From assembly GCA_963785415.1 (NCBI GenBank), contig CAWAVB010000001.1, positions 372,001 to 436,000 on the forward strand: a stretch of 64,000 nucleotides of DNA, given 5' to 3'. The notes under the pieces were generated by a model that was not told where the DNA came from, ran no database searches, and saw only the letters and a list, made by a program, of their open reading frames with translations. A program made the translations under genes and the position numbers. This document shows positions 1-8,035 of this stretch, piece after piece. The DNA comes from Bog-793 sp963785415 (GTDB lineage Bacteria > Actinomycetota > Acidimicrobiia > Acidimicrobiales > Bog-793). The stretch's first letter is position 1; each line of letters opens with the position of its first letter.

Positions 1-564
1 CAGGGTCAGCGTCGCCCGGTAGTCCTCGGCCACCGCGCGCACGAGCACGCCACGCATCACGCCCCGCGCCTCCCGGTAATCGCGTGAACCGTAGCGTTCC
101 CGAGCCTGCTCCAGGCGGGTCGCGCTGACGATCCCCGCCGCGGCAAGTGACCGCACGACCCGGTAGCGAGCGTTCGGGCGGGGTCGTCGGCTGGCGGTGA
201 CGAGCGGCACCCCCGACAGGACCAGTGCCGCGACACGATCACCCGAGAGCGCGGCGAACTCCACGGCCACGCGGCCCCCGAAGGAGTGGCCAACGATCAC
301 GATGCGCTCCGCCATCTCGTCGAGCAACGGTTTGAGGAAGGCGGCGTACTCCCGCGCGCCCGACACCGCCTCCGGTGGTGGTGACGCTCCGAAGCCGGGT
401 AGGTCGACGGCGATCGCATCGAGCGCCTGCTCGCCGTCGTTGGCACCGAGCACTTCGACGAAGTCCGCGTGCGACCGCGCCCATCCGTGCAGCGCGAGCA
501 CCCACGGCTTCGACGACCCGAACGCCTCGCCAAACGTCGTCCCGCCGAGATATCCGCTCAGCAT
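1..564 (-). CDS. Alpha/beta hydrolase, C-terminus cut by window edge
   Basis: Reading leftwards from an ATG at 564, the frame stays open for 188 codons to the window edge. It carries the hallmarks of an alpha/beta-hydrolase fold enzyme: an oxyanion-hole LHGW near residue 25, a DLPGFGAS strand-turn near 54-61, and the nucleophile elbow GHSFGG at about 92-97 with Ser94 as the presumed nucleophile. The catalytic Asp and His would lie beyond the edge. The substrate cannot be told; esterase, C-C hydrolase or haloperoxidase-like roles are all possible. It is divergent from the helicase at 658, and the roughly 90 bp between them must hold both promoters. Confidence 0.8.
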   Translation of the reverse strand, partial: MLSGYLGGTTFGEAFGSSKPWVLALHGWARSHADFVEVLGANDGEQALDAIAVDLPGFGASPPPEAVSGAREYAAFLKPLLDEMAERIVIVGHSFGGRVAVEFAALSGDRVAALVLSGVPLVTASRRPRPNARYRVVRSLAAAGIVSATRLEQARERYGSRDYREARGVMRGVLVRAVAEDYRATLTL

Positions 565-657
565 CCCTGATGACGCTAATTGCTCCGGGTCCGTCAGACC
601 GTGCTCATGCAGGCTCTTCGGACTGGAGACCACACCCGACGAGTACGGTCCGGAGCG

Positions 658-2532
658 GTGACCCTCGATCCCGATCTCCGTCGGGTCCTCGCCGGGTGCG
701 ACGAGTGCCAGCGCGCGGCGATTACCTCGCCCGCGGCGCCACTCCTCGTCGTCGCCGGCGCCGGGTCCGGCAAGACCCGCGTCCTCACGCGCCGCATCGC
801 TTGGCGCGTGCTCAGCGGCTCCGCGGCCCCGGCCCACCTCCTCGCGCTCACGTTCACCCGCAAGGCTGCCGGAGAGCTCCGGTCACGCCTACACCAACTC
901 GGTTTGCCCGCCCGCGTCACCGCCGGCACTTTCCACTCGGTCGCCCTCGCCCAGCTTCGTCTGCGGGCCATCGACGAGGACCGGGAACCACCCCCTGTCC
1001 TCGACTCCAAGGCCACATTGCTCGCCAAGCTTCTTCCTGCGGCCGAGTATCGGAACCCGCGGACGCGACCCGGTGGCCGGCGCGAACTCCTCGCCTCGGT
1101 GGCCGCCGAGATCGAATGGGCCAAGGCGAGGCTCGTCGCACCGGGTCGTTACGTCGAATGCGCGCAGGCGGCAGGACGCGCTCCGCTCGTCGAACTCGCC
1201 GCGGTGGCGGACTGCTTCCGGCGATACGAGAACGAGAAGCGCCGGATCGGGATCCTCGACTTCGAGGACCTGCTCGAGCGCCTCGCCGACGACATGGCCT
1301 CGGACGACGCCTTCGCCGCCGTGCAGCGCTGGCGTTTCCAGCACCTGTTCGTCGACGAGCTCCAGGATGCCAACCCCGCCCAGCTGCGACTGCTCGACAC
1401 CTGGCTCGGCCACCGCGAGGACCTTTTCGCGGTGGGCGACCCGCACCAGGCGATCTACGGATGGAACGGCGCCGAGCCGAGCGCCGTCACCTCGTTCACC
1501 GACCGCTATCCGGGAGCGACGGTCATCGAACTCGCGACGAACTACCGCTCGACGCCCCAGGTCGTCGCCGTCGCTTCCGCGGCCTTGCCACCCGGAGCCC
1601 CGGCCCAGTCGGCCGCGGGCCCGGACGGATCGCCACCGCGTGTGACGGCCTACCCTACCGACACCGACGAAGCTGCGGGCGTCGCCGCGACCATTCGTCG
1701 CCTCCATCAGCCCGGTTCGCGGTGGTCGACGTGCGCCGTCCTCGCCAGGACGAACGCCCAGCTTGTGCTGTTCGAGCAAGCACTGGGCGCGGCCGGCGTC
1801 CCGTTCCGCGGGAGCGTCGGCGCCGCGTTCCTCGCGCGACCGACCGTGCGCGAGGAACTCGATCGGCTCGCGCGCCGGATCGGACGGGAGGGTTTCGCCG
1901 CCTGGCTCGAGGATCTCTCGCTTGAGCTGGAACGGGATCGCGAGAACGACCTGGACGAAGGCAGCGCCGCAAAGCGCAGTGACGACCCGAGCGAACGCGA
2001 GCTCGACCTCGCCGTCCTTTCCCGCGTCGGATCGGACTACCTCGCCCTCGACGCTGACCCCGGCGCAGAGGGTTTCCCCGCCCACCTGCGACAGATCTTG
2101 CGCGACGACCCGCAGGCGCCGGCGAGCGACGGGATCGACCTGCTCACGTTTCACCGTGCGAAGGGCCTGGAATGGCGGGTTGTCTTCGTCACCGGGATCG
2201 AGGACGGTCTCGTTCCCATCACCCACGCGAAGACCGCCGCGGCCCTGGAGGAGGAGCGGCGGCTCCTCTACGTGGCGTTGAGCCGGGCGACCCAGGAGCT
2301 GCACTGCTCTTGGAGCGAGCGACGCGCGTTCGGCCACCGCGCCTCGCGCCGCGAACCCTCCCCGTTCCTCCCCGCCGTGATGGAGGCGTGCCGATCGGTC
2401 GAGAACGCGCGCGCCTTCGACATGGATAGGGCGAAGGCCGCGATCGCCGCGACCCGGTCACAGTTGGACCTCGCCTCCCCGACGGTGCGCGAACTCACGT
2501 CGCTGCCGGACACCGGCGCCTCGGAGCGCTGA
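658..2532 (+). CDS. UvrD/Rep-type superfamily 1A DNA helicase
   Basis: ATP-dependent 3'-5' DNA helicase of the UvrD/Rep/PcrA family, about 624 residues from the GTG at 658. SF1A motifs are in order: Q-motif (DECQRAAI), Walker A GAGSGKT at 34-40, motif Ia (LTFTRKAAGELRSRL), Walker B VDELQDANPAQ, motif III (GDPHQAIYGWNGAEP), motif IV (TNYRST), motif V (LLTFHRAKGLEW) and motif VI (EERRLLYVALSRA). It is shorter than E. coli UvrD (720), and no HRDC tail like that of mycobacterial UvrD2 is evident. The 658 GTG is chosen because family alignment begins a few residues later; in-frame ATGs at 580 and 607 are alternatives. The likely role is repair or replication restart in the cytoplasm. Confidence 0.9.
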   Translation: MTLDPDLRRVLAGCDECQRAAITSPAAPLLVVAGAGSGKTRVLTRRIAWRVLSGSAAPAHLLALTFTRKAAGELRSRLHQLGLPARVTAGTFHSVALAQLRLRAIDEDREPPPVLDSKATLLAKLLPAAEYRNPRTRPGGRRELLASVAAEIEWAKARLVAPGRYVECAQAAGRAPLVELAAVADCFRRYENEKRRIGILDFEDLLERLADDMASDDAFAAVQRWRFQHLFVDELQDANPAQLRLLDTWLGHREDLFAVGDPHQAIYGWNGAEPSAVTSFTDRYPGATVIELATNYRSTPQVVAVASAALPPGAPAQSAAGPDGSPPRVTAYPTDTDEAAGVAATIRRLHQPGSRWSTCAVLARTNAQLVLFEQALGAAGVPFRGSVGAAFLARPTVREELDRLARRIGREGFAAWLEDLSLELERDRENDLDEGSAAKRSDDPSERELDLAVLSRVGSDYLALDADPGAEGFPAHLRQILRDDPQAPASDGIDLLTFHRAKGLEWRVVFVTGIEDGLVPITHAKTAAALEEERRLLYVALSRATQELHCSWSERRAFGHRASRREPSPFLPAVMEACRSVENARAFDMDRAKAAIAATRSQLDLASPTVRELTSLPDTGASER

Positions 2533-2574
2533 ACCTTCTCGCCGAGCTCGGCGCCTGCCCCGCCGTGGGGGCGT

Positions 2575-3096
2575 CTAGCCGGTTGCCAGTTCGCTGGGAC
2601 GGCCCGACGGGCTCGCCCGTCGTGACCAGACGTCCTCGCATTCCGCGCAGATCGAGGCAGGAATGATCCCAACGCGCATGAGCACGCCGAAGATCCTGCA
2701 CCCGACGCAGTAGGCGAGGGCCGCCTCGAGCGTCGCCGGGATGATGAGGATCGCGAGCACGACAACGCAGGCGATTCCGGAACCGACGAGCCACGCGACC
2801 AGGGCGCCGAGGGCGAACGCGGCGCCCATCGCCTGGGCGAACCGCTTCGGCGCGCCTGGCACCGGCTTGGCCCAACGCTCGAGGCGGGGCGCGACGAAGC
2901 GAGTCGCCACGAACCCGAGCGGGCTGAGACGCGGCCCCGTGAGCGTGCGCGCGACGAACCCGTACGCGATCGGGATGGTGAGCCACAGCTGGCGAGTCGA
3001 GATGGCGACCGCCGCCGTCACCACGACTCCGGCCGCCACCGTCCTTGCCGCGACCTCGTTCACCGGGTTCGGGAAGCCGATCGGGTTCCGTATCAT
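2575..3096 (-). CDS. DUF4395 family integral membrane protein
   Basis: A 173-residue polytopic protein matching DUF4395: a short NPIGFPNPVNEVAAR amino end, four predicted hydrophobic helices, and the diagnostic C-terminal Cys pair in AYCVGCRIFG followed by a third and fourth Cys in SICAECEDVW. The family is common in actinobacteria, often near thioredoxin-like or rhodanese genes, and is of unknown function. The conserved Cys pairs suggest redox or metal chemistry at the membrane, which is inference. It converges on the helicase, with 42 bp between stops, and diverges from the secreted protein at 3198. Confidence 0.85.
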   Translation of the reverse strand: MIRNPIGFPNPVNEVAARTVAAGVVVTAAVAISTRQLWLTIPIAYGFVARTLTGPRLSPLGFVATRFVAPRLERWAKPVPGAPKRFAQAMGAAFALGALVAWLVGSGIACVVVLAILIIPATLEAALAYCVGCRIFGVLMRVGIIPASICAECEDVWSRRASPSGRPSELATG

Positions 3097-3197
3097 CGGG
3101 CTAGCCTACTGCTGTCTCAACAATTCCGATCAAGTTGCTCACCTAACGCGGTGATGTCGCCAAAAGCCCAGCCCATCGGACCAGGTATGCTCAGCGG

Positions 3198-3950
3198 GTG
3201 ACCTCCTCCCCTGCCTTTTCCCGTCCGCGTCCGCGCACCGGACTCGCGGCGGCGGCAGCTTGCGCCGCGGCCTGTCTCCTCCTCGGACTGCCCCTCGTGG
3301 GCGTGGCGTCGGCCTCCTCCGCCCCGAGGAAGCACCCGACGGCGACCGCCGTCGTGGCCGCGACGAAAAAGGCGATGGATGCCCAGAAGAGCGTCCACTG
3401 CACCATCTCCGCCTACGACGCCTCGACGAAACAGACGACGACCGTCACCGAGGACGCCAGCAAGACGCGTGGCCTGGAAACGCTCGCCGTCGGCACGGCG
3501 GAGGTGAAGCTGCGCCTCACGCCCACCGCTGCGTACCTGTGGGGCAACTCCCAGGGCCTCTCCACCGTCTTTGGCATGTCAGCGAGCCAGATCGCGGAAG
3601 TCGGCACGAAATGGGTCTTCTCCAAACCCGGCACCTCCCAGTACGCGGACGTGAAGTCAGCCGTGTCGATCACTCCGTTGCTCGGGTCCCTCCTGCCGGC
3701 GACGAAGACCAAGGTCAAGATCGCCAGCGGGCACCTGAACGGCGAGTCCGTCCACGTCCTTTCCTGGACGACGACCAACTCGTCGTCGAAGACCGTCCAC
3801 ATCTCCCTCGACATCGCGGCGAAGGGTCCTTCGCTCCCCATCCGGCTGACCGCCCTCACCGGGAAGAGCCACGAGAAGGCGCTGTTCAGCAGGTGGGGCG
3901 AGGGCATCCACGTGCCCGTGCCGACCGCCACCGTCGAACTCGCGAGCTAG
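3198..3950 (+). CDS. Secreted protein of unknown function (LppX/LprG-like fold possible)
   Basis: A 250-residue exported protein starting at GTG 3198; an ATG at 3187 hits a stop after four codons. The first 40 residues form a Sec signal (RPRPRTG, then an Ala/Leu-rich core, then AxA near SASSA). No lipobox Cys is seen. The mature part is rich in Thr, Ser and Lys and alternates short strands, with a single Cys. The spacing of phrases such as VGTKWVFSKPG and VTALTGKS-like strands recalls the LppX/LprG lipid-carrier fold of actinobacteria, but no diagnostic motif is visible, so this is only a suggestion. It converges on pgi with about 100 bp between. Confidence 0.7.
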   Translation: MTSSPAFSRPRPRTGLAAAAACAAACLLLGLPLVGVASASSAPRKHPTATAVVAATKKAMDAQKSVHCTISAYDASTKQTTTVTEDASKTRGLETLAVGTAEVKLRLTPTAAYLWGNSQGLSTVFGMSASQIAEVGTKWVFSKPGTSQYADVKSAVSITPLLGSLLPATKTKVKIASGHLNGESVHVLSWTTTNSSSKTVHISLDIAAKGPSLPIRLTALTGKSHEKALFSRWGEGIHVPVPTATVELAS

Positions 3951-4054
3951 GGACCCGAGCTCCGGGACACGGCGCGGCGAACTCCATCGGCGTGTCCGAT
4001 GCGGCCGCTGGTTCCGGTCCAACCCCGGCTGGGTGTGCCCGTCTGGCCTTCGGT

Positions 4055-5698
4055 CTACGGGACGTGCCGGTGGGTGCGGAAGTAGTCGACGAGCCCGACG
4101 GTCGAGCTGTCTGCCGCACCCAGTTCCGGTGCCGAGGTTGACGACAGCGCCGGGGCGAGGTCCGACGCCATCACCTTGCCGAGCTCGACGCCCCACTGGT
4201 CGAACGAGTCGATGCCCCACACGACGCCCTCGACAAATGTCGCGTGCTCGTAGAGCGCGACGAGCTGACCGAGGATGGACGGGGTGAGCCGCGGGGCGAG
4301 GATCGTCGAGCTCGGACGGTTCCCGGGCATCACCTTGTGGGGGACGAGGTCGGCCGGAACACCCTCGGCGACGAGTTCCTCCGCCGTCTTGCCGAACGCG
4401 AGCGCCGCGCTCTGGGCGAAACAGTTCGCCATGAGAAGTTCGTGCTGCTCTCCCGACTCCCGTGTCGAATTGGCGAAACCGATGAAGTCGACGGGAACAA
4501 GCTTCCTCCCCTGGTGGAGCAGCTGATAGAAGGCATGCTGCCCGTTCGTTCCCGGAGCGCCCCAGAACACCTCCCCGGACTGGATGTCCACGGCGACGCC
4601 GTCGCGCCGCACCGACTTGCCGTTCGACTCCATCGTCAGCTGCTGAAGGTAGGCGGGGAAGAGCGCGAGTCGCTGCGAGTACGGCAGCACGGCATGGGTC
4701 TGGGCAGCGAAGAAGTTGTTGTACCAGATGTTCAACATGCCCTGGATGACGGGCATGTTCTGGGCGAGGGGCGCGGTGCGGAAGTGATCGTCCATCGCCC
4801 GGAAGCCCCCGAGCATCTCAGTGAACCGATCCCTCCCGATCGCGACCAGGAGCGCGAACCCGATCGCCGAGTCGAACGAGTACCTTCCACCGACCCAGTC
4901 CCAGAATTCGAGCATGTTCGCGGGATCGATCCCGAACGCCGCGACGGCACCGGCGTTCGTCGACACCGCGACGAAGTGGTGGGCGACGGCGCCCTCTCCC
5001 GCTCCGAGTCCCGAGAGCAGCCAGGCCTTCGCGGCGCGGGCGTTCACGAGCGTCTCGAGCGTCGTGAAGGTCTTCGAGCAGATGACGAACAGCGTCTCGG
5101 CGGGATCGAGATCGTGCGTCTTCGCCCAGAGGTCGACCGGGTCGATGTTCGAGACGAATCGGCACGTCATCCGTTCGTCCGCGTAGTCGCGCAACGCTTC
5201 GTAGGCCATCGCGGGCCCGAGGTCCGACCCGCCGATCCCGATGTTCACGACAAACCGGATGGGCCGGCCCGTCGAGCCGACCCAGGCGCCGGTCCGGATC
5301 TGGTCGGCGACCGACCCCATCGTCTCAAGGACCCGGTGCACGTCGGAGACGACGTCCTGCCCATCGACCTCTAGACGCGCGCCGGGCGGCATCCGCAGGG
5401 CGACGTGCAGCGCCGCCCGATCCTCCGTCGTGTTGATGTGCTCGCCGGAAAACATCGCGTCGCGCCAACGCTCCACGCCGACGCGCGCGGCGAGCGCGAC
5501 GAGCGTGTCGACGGTCTCCTGCGTCAGCCGGTGCTTCGAGTAGTCGAGCCGGAGCTCACCCGCTTCGACCGTCATCCGACGGCCGCGCTCGGGATCGTCG
5601 GCGAAGAAGCGGCGCAGATGGGTATCTCGGTCCCGGCCGCGCTGCTCGGCGAGCCTCTTCCATTCCGGCGTTCCCATCGCGTCCACCGCTTTGATCAC
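4055..5698 (-). CDS. pgi: Glucose-6-phosphate isomerase
   Basis: Interconverts glucose-6-P and fructose-6-P in the cytoplasm. The 547 residues match the long Pgi class (E. coli 549). Visible motifs: NIGIGGSDLGP for phosphate binding, signature 1 DWVGGRYSFDSAIG, the MESNGKSV catalytic Glu region, NGQHAFYQLLHQG catalytic His, and signature 2 ending IDSFDQWGVELGK with the catalytic Lys. The GTG at 5698 is preferred: it overlaps the gnd stop in a GTGA and has AGGAG eight bases upstream, while ATG 5677 lacks this context. It is translationally coupled to gnd, pairing glycolysis with the pentose-phosphate branch. Confidence 0.97.
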   Translation of the reverse strand: MIKAVDAMGTPEWKRLAEQRGRDRDTHLRRFFADDPERGRRMTVEAGELRLDYSKHRLTQETVDTLVALAARVGVERWRDAMFSGEHINTTEDRAALHVALRMPPGARLEVDGQDVVSDVHRVLETMGSVADQIRTGAWVGSTGRPIRFVVNIGIGGSDLGPAMAYEALRDYADERMTCRFVSNIDPVDLWAKTHDLDPAETLFVICSKTFTTLETLVNARAAKAWLLSGLGAGEGAVAHHFVAVSTNAGAVAAFGIDPANMLEFWDWVGGRYSFDSAIGFALLVAIGRDRFTEMLGGFRAMDDHFRTAPLAQNMPVIQGMLNIWYNNFFAAQTHAVLPYSQRLALFPAYLQQLTMESNGKSVRRDGVAVDIQSGEVFWGAPGTNGQHAFYQLLHQGRKLVPVDFIGFANSTRESGEQHELLMANCFAQSAALAFGKTAEELVAEGVPADLVPHKVMPGNRPSSTILAPRLTPSILGQLVALYEHATFVEGVVWGIDSFDQWGVELGKVMASDLAPALSSTSAPELGAADSSTVGLVDYFRTHRHVP

Positions 5699-6708
5699 GG
5701 TTGAATCTCCTCGTGGCCGCCGAAGGCGTTTCGCTGCGCGGACAGCAACCGGTCGGCGAACGACGCCGCGCCCTGGGATCCGAAGCGCGAGTAGAGGGCC
5801 GCGGTGAGAAGTGTCGCCGGCACTCCCTCTTCGATCGCCGCGAGGCTCGTCCACCGTCCTTCGCCCGAATCGGATACCCGTCCTGTGAACTGCCCGAGAT
5901 CAGGCTCTGCCAACAGCGCCTCGGCCGTGAGGTCGAGTAGCCACGATGCGATCACGCTGCCGCGCCGCCAGACCTCGGCGATGTCGGCAAGGTCGAGCGA
6001 ATACCGGTAGTACTTCGGGTCCCGAAGCGGAGCCGTCTCGGCGTCGACCGCCCTCGTGGCGTCGCCCGCGTCGGCGTGCTCCAAGATGTTGAGTCCCTCC
6101 GCGTAAGCGGCCATCAACGCGTATTCAATGCCGTTGTGGACCATCTTCACGAAGTGGCCGGCACCACTCGGACCGCAGCGGAGCCAACCCTGTTCGACGG
6201 GGGACGGATCACCCGTCCGGCCTGGCGTGCGCGGCGCCGTCTCGACCCCCGGAGCGAGCGCGGAGAAGATCGGAGCGAAGCGGCCGATGACGTCCTTTTC
6301 GCCACCGATCATCAGGCAGTAGCCACGCTCGAGTCCCCAGATCCCCCCGCTCGTGCCGACGTCGAGGTAGTGCACGCCCGCGACGGCGAGCTTCTCGGCG
6401 CGTTCGATGTCGTCCCGATAGTAAGAGTTTCCGCCGTCGATCAACGTGTCACCGGCCTCGACGAGTTCGCCCAGCACCTCCACCGTCTGGCCGGTCACGG
6501 CTGCGGGGACCATCATCCAGATCCCACGGGGCGCAGACAGCCTCGCGACGAGCTCCTCTAGCGAAGACGCCGCGACCACCCCGTCCCCCGCGAGCCCTGC
6601 CGCGGCGGAGGCGTCGACATCGTACGCGACGCACTCGTGACCGGACCTCGTGAGACGGCGGACCAGGTTCGAGCCCATTCTCCCCAGACCGACCATGCCC
6701 AGCTGCAT
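5695..6708 (-). CDS. gnd: 6-phosphogluconate dehydrogenase, decarboxylating (short, NAD-type)
   Basis: Oxidatively decarboxylates 6-phosphogluconate to ribulose-5-P. At 337 residues it belongs to the short GndA/YqeC-like class rather than the 470-residue NADP enzymes. The N-terminal Rossmann motif is GMVGLGRMGSNLVRRL. The substrate-binding GGNSYYRDD and the catalytic KMVHNGIEYALM segment (Lys, Asn) are intact. It starts at ATG 6708 with AGGAGG six bases upstream. It is first in a two-gene unit with pgi (4-bp overlap). No zwf or opcA lies in the window. The NAD preference is inferred from class length, not from a residue test. Confidence 0.93.
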   Translation of the reverse strand: MQLGMVGLGRMGSNLVRRLTRSGHECVAYDVDASAAAGLAGDGVVAASSLEELVARLSAPRGIWMMVPAAVTGQTVEVLGELVEAGDTLIDGGNSYYRDDIERAEKLAVAGVHYLDVGTSGGIWGLERGYCLMIGGEKDVIGRFAPIFSALAPGVETAPRTPGRTGDPSPVEQGWLRCGPSGAGHFVKMVHNGIEYALMAAYAEGLNILEHADAGDATRAVDAETAPLRDPKYYRYSLDLADIAEVWRRGSVIASWLLDLTAEALLAEPDLGQFTGRVSDSGEGRWTSLAAIEEGVPATLLTAALYSRFGSQGAASFADRLLSAQRNAFGGHEEIQP

Positions 6709-6810
6709 GATGCGCCTCCTGTCGGTGCCGGACCACGTCGCACCACCGTGTGATCTCCGCGCCAAGCTAGCGAGCTGCGGCGATCACCGGAATCAGTCGC
6801 GCGCGGCGTG

Positions 6811-6884
6811 CGCCCCCGGCAGGATTCGAACCTGCGACCAACTGCTTAGAAGGCAGCTGCTCTGTCCGGCTGAGCTACGGGGGC
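6811..6884 (-). tRNA. tRNA-Arg (anticodon TCT)
   Basis: On the minus strand the cloverleaf folds cleanly: a 7-bp acceptor stem GCCCCCG/CGGGGGC, D-arm GCTC/GAGC, anticodon loop CTTCTAA giving TCT, and T-arm GCAGG-TTCGAAT-CCTGC. CCA is not encoded. It lies between gnd and a VOC gene and is transcribed opposite to the other two tRNAs of this cluster. Confidence 0.96.
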
Positions 6885-6972
6885 TCAAGAACCGCCCGCG
6901 ACCGACCGGCGCATTGCCGTCACGGTCGACTCCTGTATACCCTGCCACCGTTCGCCAGATGGAGGTGGGACC

Positions 6973-7332
6973 ATGCCGCCACGGCTCCAGATCGGAATCG
7001 ACTGCACGGACCCCGAGGCACTGGCGCCGTTCTGGGCGGGCGCGCTCGGTTACGGGATCGGTGATCTCGACCGCGCCGGGGTCTACCTCGACCTTGTCCC
7101 GCCGGACCCGTCCTCGCCGATCGTCTATCTCCAGCGGGTGCCCGAACCCAAACGGGTGAAGAACCGCGTGCATCTCGATCTCTATGCCCGCGATCCGCAG
7201 GAGACCATCGGGGCCCTCATCACCCTCGGAGCAGAAAGGCTCGGCAACCCCATGTCTGGATCCGAGGGCGGCTGGTGGCAGGTGATGAGCGATCCCGAGG
7301 GCAATGAATTCTGCGTCTGCCGCGAGGGATAG
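6973..7332 (+). CDS. VOC (glyoxalase/bleomycin-resistance) family protein
   Basis: A 119-residue single-domain VOC protein of the Glyoxalase_6 type common in actinobacteria. It shows the two beta-alpha-beta-beta-beta modules: IGIDCTDPEALAPFWAGALGY at the start and VHLDLYARDPQETIGALITLGAER in the second half, ending with the family's SDPEGNEFCVCRE. Potential metal ligands are the His of VHLDL and the Glu of NEFCV. The substrate is unknown. GGAGG stands about nine bases before the ATG. It is alone between tRNA genes. Confidence 0.85.
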   Translation: MPPRLQIGIDCTDPEALAPFWAGALGYGIGDLDRAGVYLDLVPPDPSSPIVYLQRVPEPKRVKNRVHLDLYARDPQETIGALITLGAERLGNPMSGSEGGWWQVMSDPEGNEFCVCREG

Positions 7333-7424
7333 CTCGGCGTTCCGGCGGGTACCCCTCACTGCAGATTCGACGGGCCGTGTGCCATGCTGTCTGCGACGCG
7401 CCGAGGCAATCTCGGCACGCCGAT

Positions 7425-7499
7425 GGTGGCCGTAGCTCAGTTGGTTAGAGCGCCAGGTTGTGGCCCTGGAGGTCGGGGGTTCAAGTCCCCTCGGTCACC
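7425..7499 (+). tRNA. tRNA-His (anticodon GTG)
   Basis: The acceptor stem GTGGCCG pairs with CGGTCAC (one G-T), with an extra G at 7425 opposite C73, the G-1 identity mark of tRNA-His. The anticodon loop reads TTGTGGC and the T-arm is GGGGG-TTCAAGT-CCCCT. CCA is not encoded. Confidence 0.95.
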
Positions 7500-7558
7500 C
7501 CAATTGCTCGCCTGCGTTCTCCGATCGAGCCCGCGGGACCCGTTATCATGCAGCGCAC

Positions 7559-7632
7559 GCGCCTCTAGCTCAATCTGGTAGAGCAACGGACTCTTAATCC
7601 GCAGGTTGAGGGTTCGAGTCCCTCGGGGCGCA
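7559..7632 (+). tRNA. tRNA-Lys (anticodon CTT)
   Basis: The acceptor stem GCGCCTC/GGGGCGC, D-arm GCTC/GAGC, anticodon loop ACTCTTAAT with CTT and T-arm GAGGG-TTCGAGT-CCCTC all fold. CCA is not encoded. The 3' 45 bases recur at 13790-13834 with one mismatch, making this the probable integration target of the region that follows. Confidence 0.96.
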
Positions 7633-7633
7633 C
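7589..7633 (+). repeat. Left direct repeat inside tRNA-Lys (attL-like)
   Basis: The 45 bases from the anticodon stem to the base after the discriminator recur at 13790-13834 with a single G/A difference in the T-loop. The left copy belongs to an intact tRNA and the right copy is an orphan 3' fragment, the classical outcome of site-specific integration into a tRNA 3' end. No integrase gene is visible between the copies. Confidence 0.85.
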
Positions 7634-7641
7634 CCCTTGAG

Positions 7642-7751
7642 TGTGTTATCACGCCTGATGTGGAACAGATCGATAACGCCTGATGTGGAACGCAGTAACG
7701 GCTGATCCGTGACGCAGTAACGGCTGACCATTGACACCTCGGCCCCACCGG
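7642..7751 (+). repeat. Duplicated flank sequence, left copy with internal duplications
   Basis: Directly after the tRNA-Lys repeat, this stretch matches 13842-13904. The left copy holds two internal partial duplications: the 16-mer acgcctgatgtggaac occurs twice, and gcagtaacggctga occurs twice. It leads into the transposase remnant at 7775, so it is probably the 5' end and leader of an insertion sequence. Confidence 0.65.
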
Positions 7752-7774
7752 CCTCGGCTCTTGAGCACGAGGAG

Positions 7775-7870
7775 GTGGCCCGAGTGCTTATCGAGCTCAG
7801 CAAAGTGGAACAGCGTTATGACGCCGTCGCGGCGATCATCCGGGACGGGTTCAGCGTCACGGAAGTGTGA
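7775..7870 (+). pseudogene. IS481-family transposase, N-terminal remnant
   Basis: From a GTG at 7775, preceded by GAGGAG, 31 codons encode a peptide beginning VARVLIELSKVEQRYDAV and ending GFSVTEV before a TGA at 7868. ELSKVEQRYDAV...VTEV is the amino end of IS481-type integrases, which normally continues with a helix-turn-helix and a DDE domain. After the stop, AGK-like codons remain briefly in the next bases and then homology is lost. The element is therefore a stub, not a functional transposase. Confidence 0.7.
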
Positions 7871-8035
7871 GCTGGGAAGACCGTATGCGCATGATCGACG
7901 ACGGTATCGTCGAGTGCTGCAGAGTCACCCGTCGTCACTAGCTCGTCGGGTGCAAAAGGTTGTTTACGCGAAGCAACTAGCGTCGTCTCCGGCACCGATC
8001 GGGACACGACGGGGATTGAGGAGCAGGGACGAACG

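Noticed and set aside
889..2337. Long open frame (482 codons) antisense to the helicase
   Set aside because: It is an Arg/Gly/Val-rich shadow produced by GC-rich codon use; the plus strand carries all helicase motifs over the same bases.
7437..7748. Open frame on the minus strand across tRNA-His and tRNA-Lys
   Set aside because: Its product contains the familiar false peptides made by translating tRNA genes backwards; tRNAs explain the sequence.
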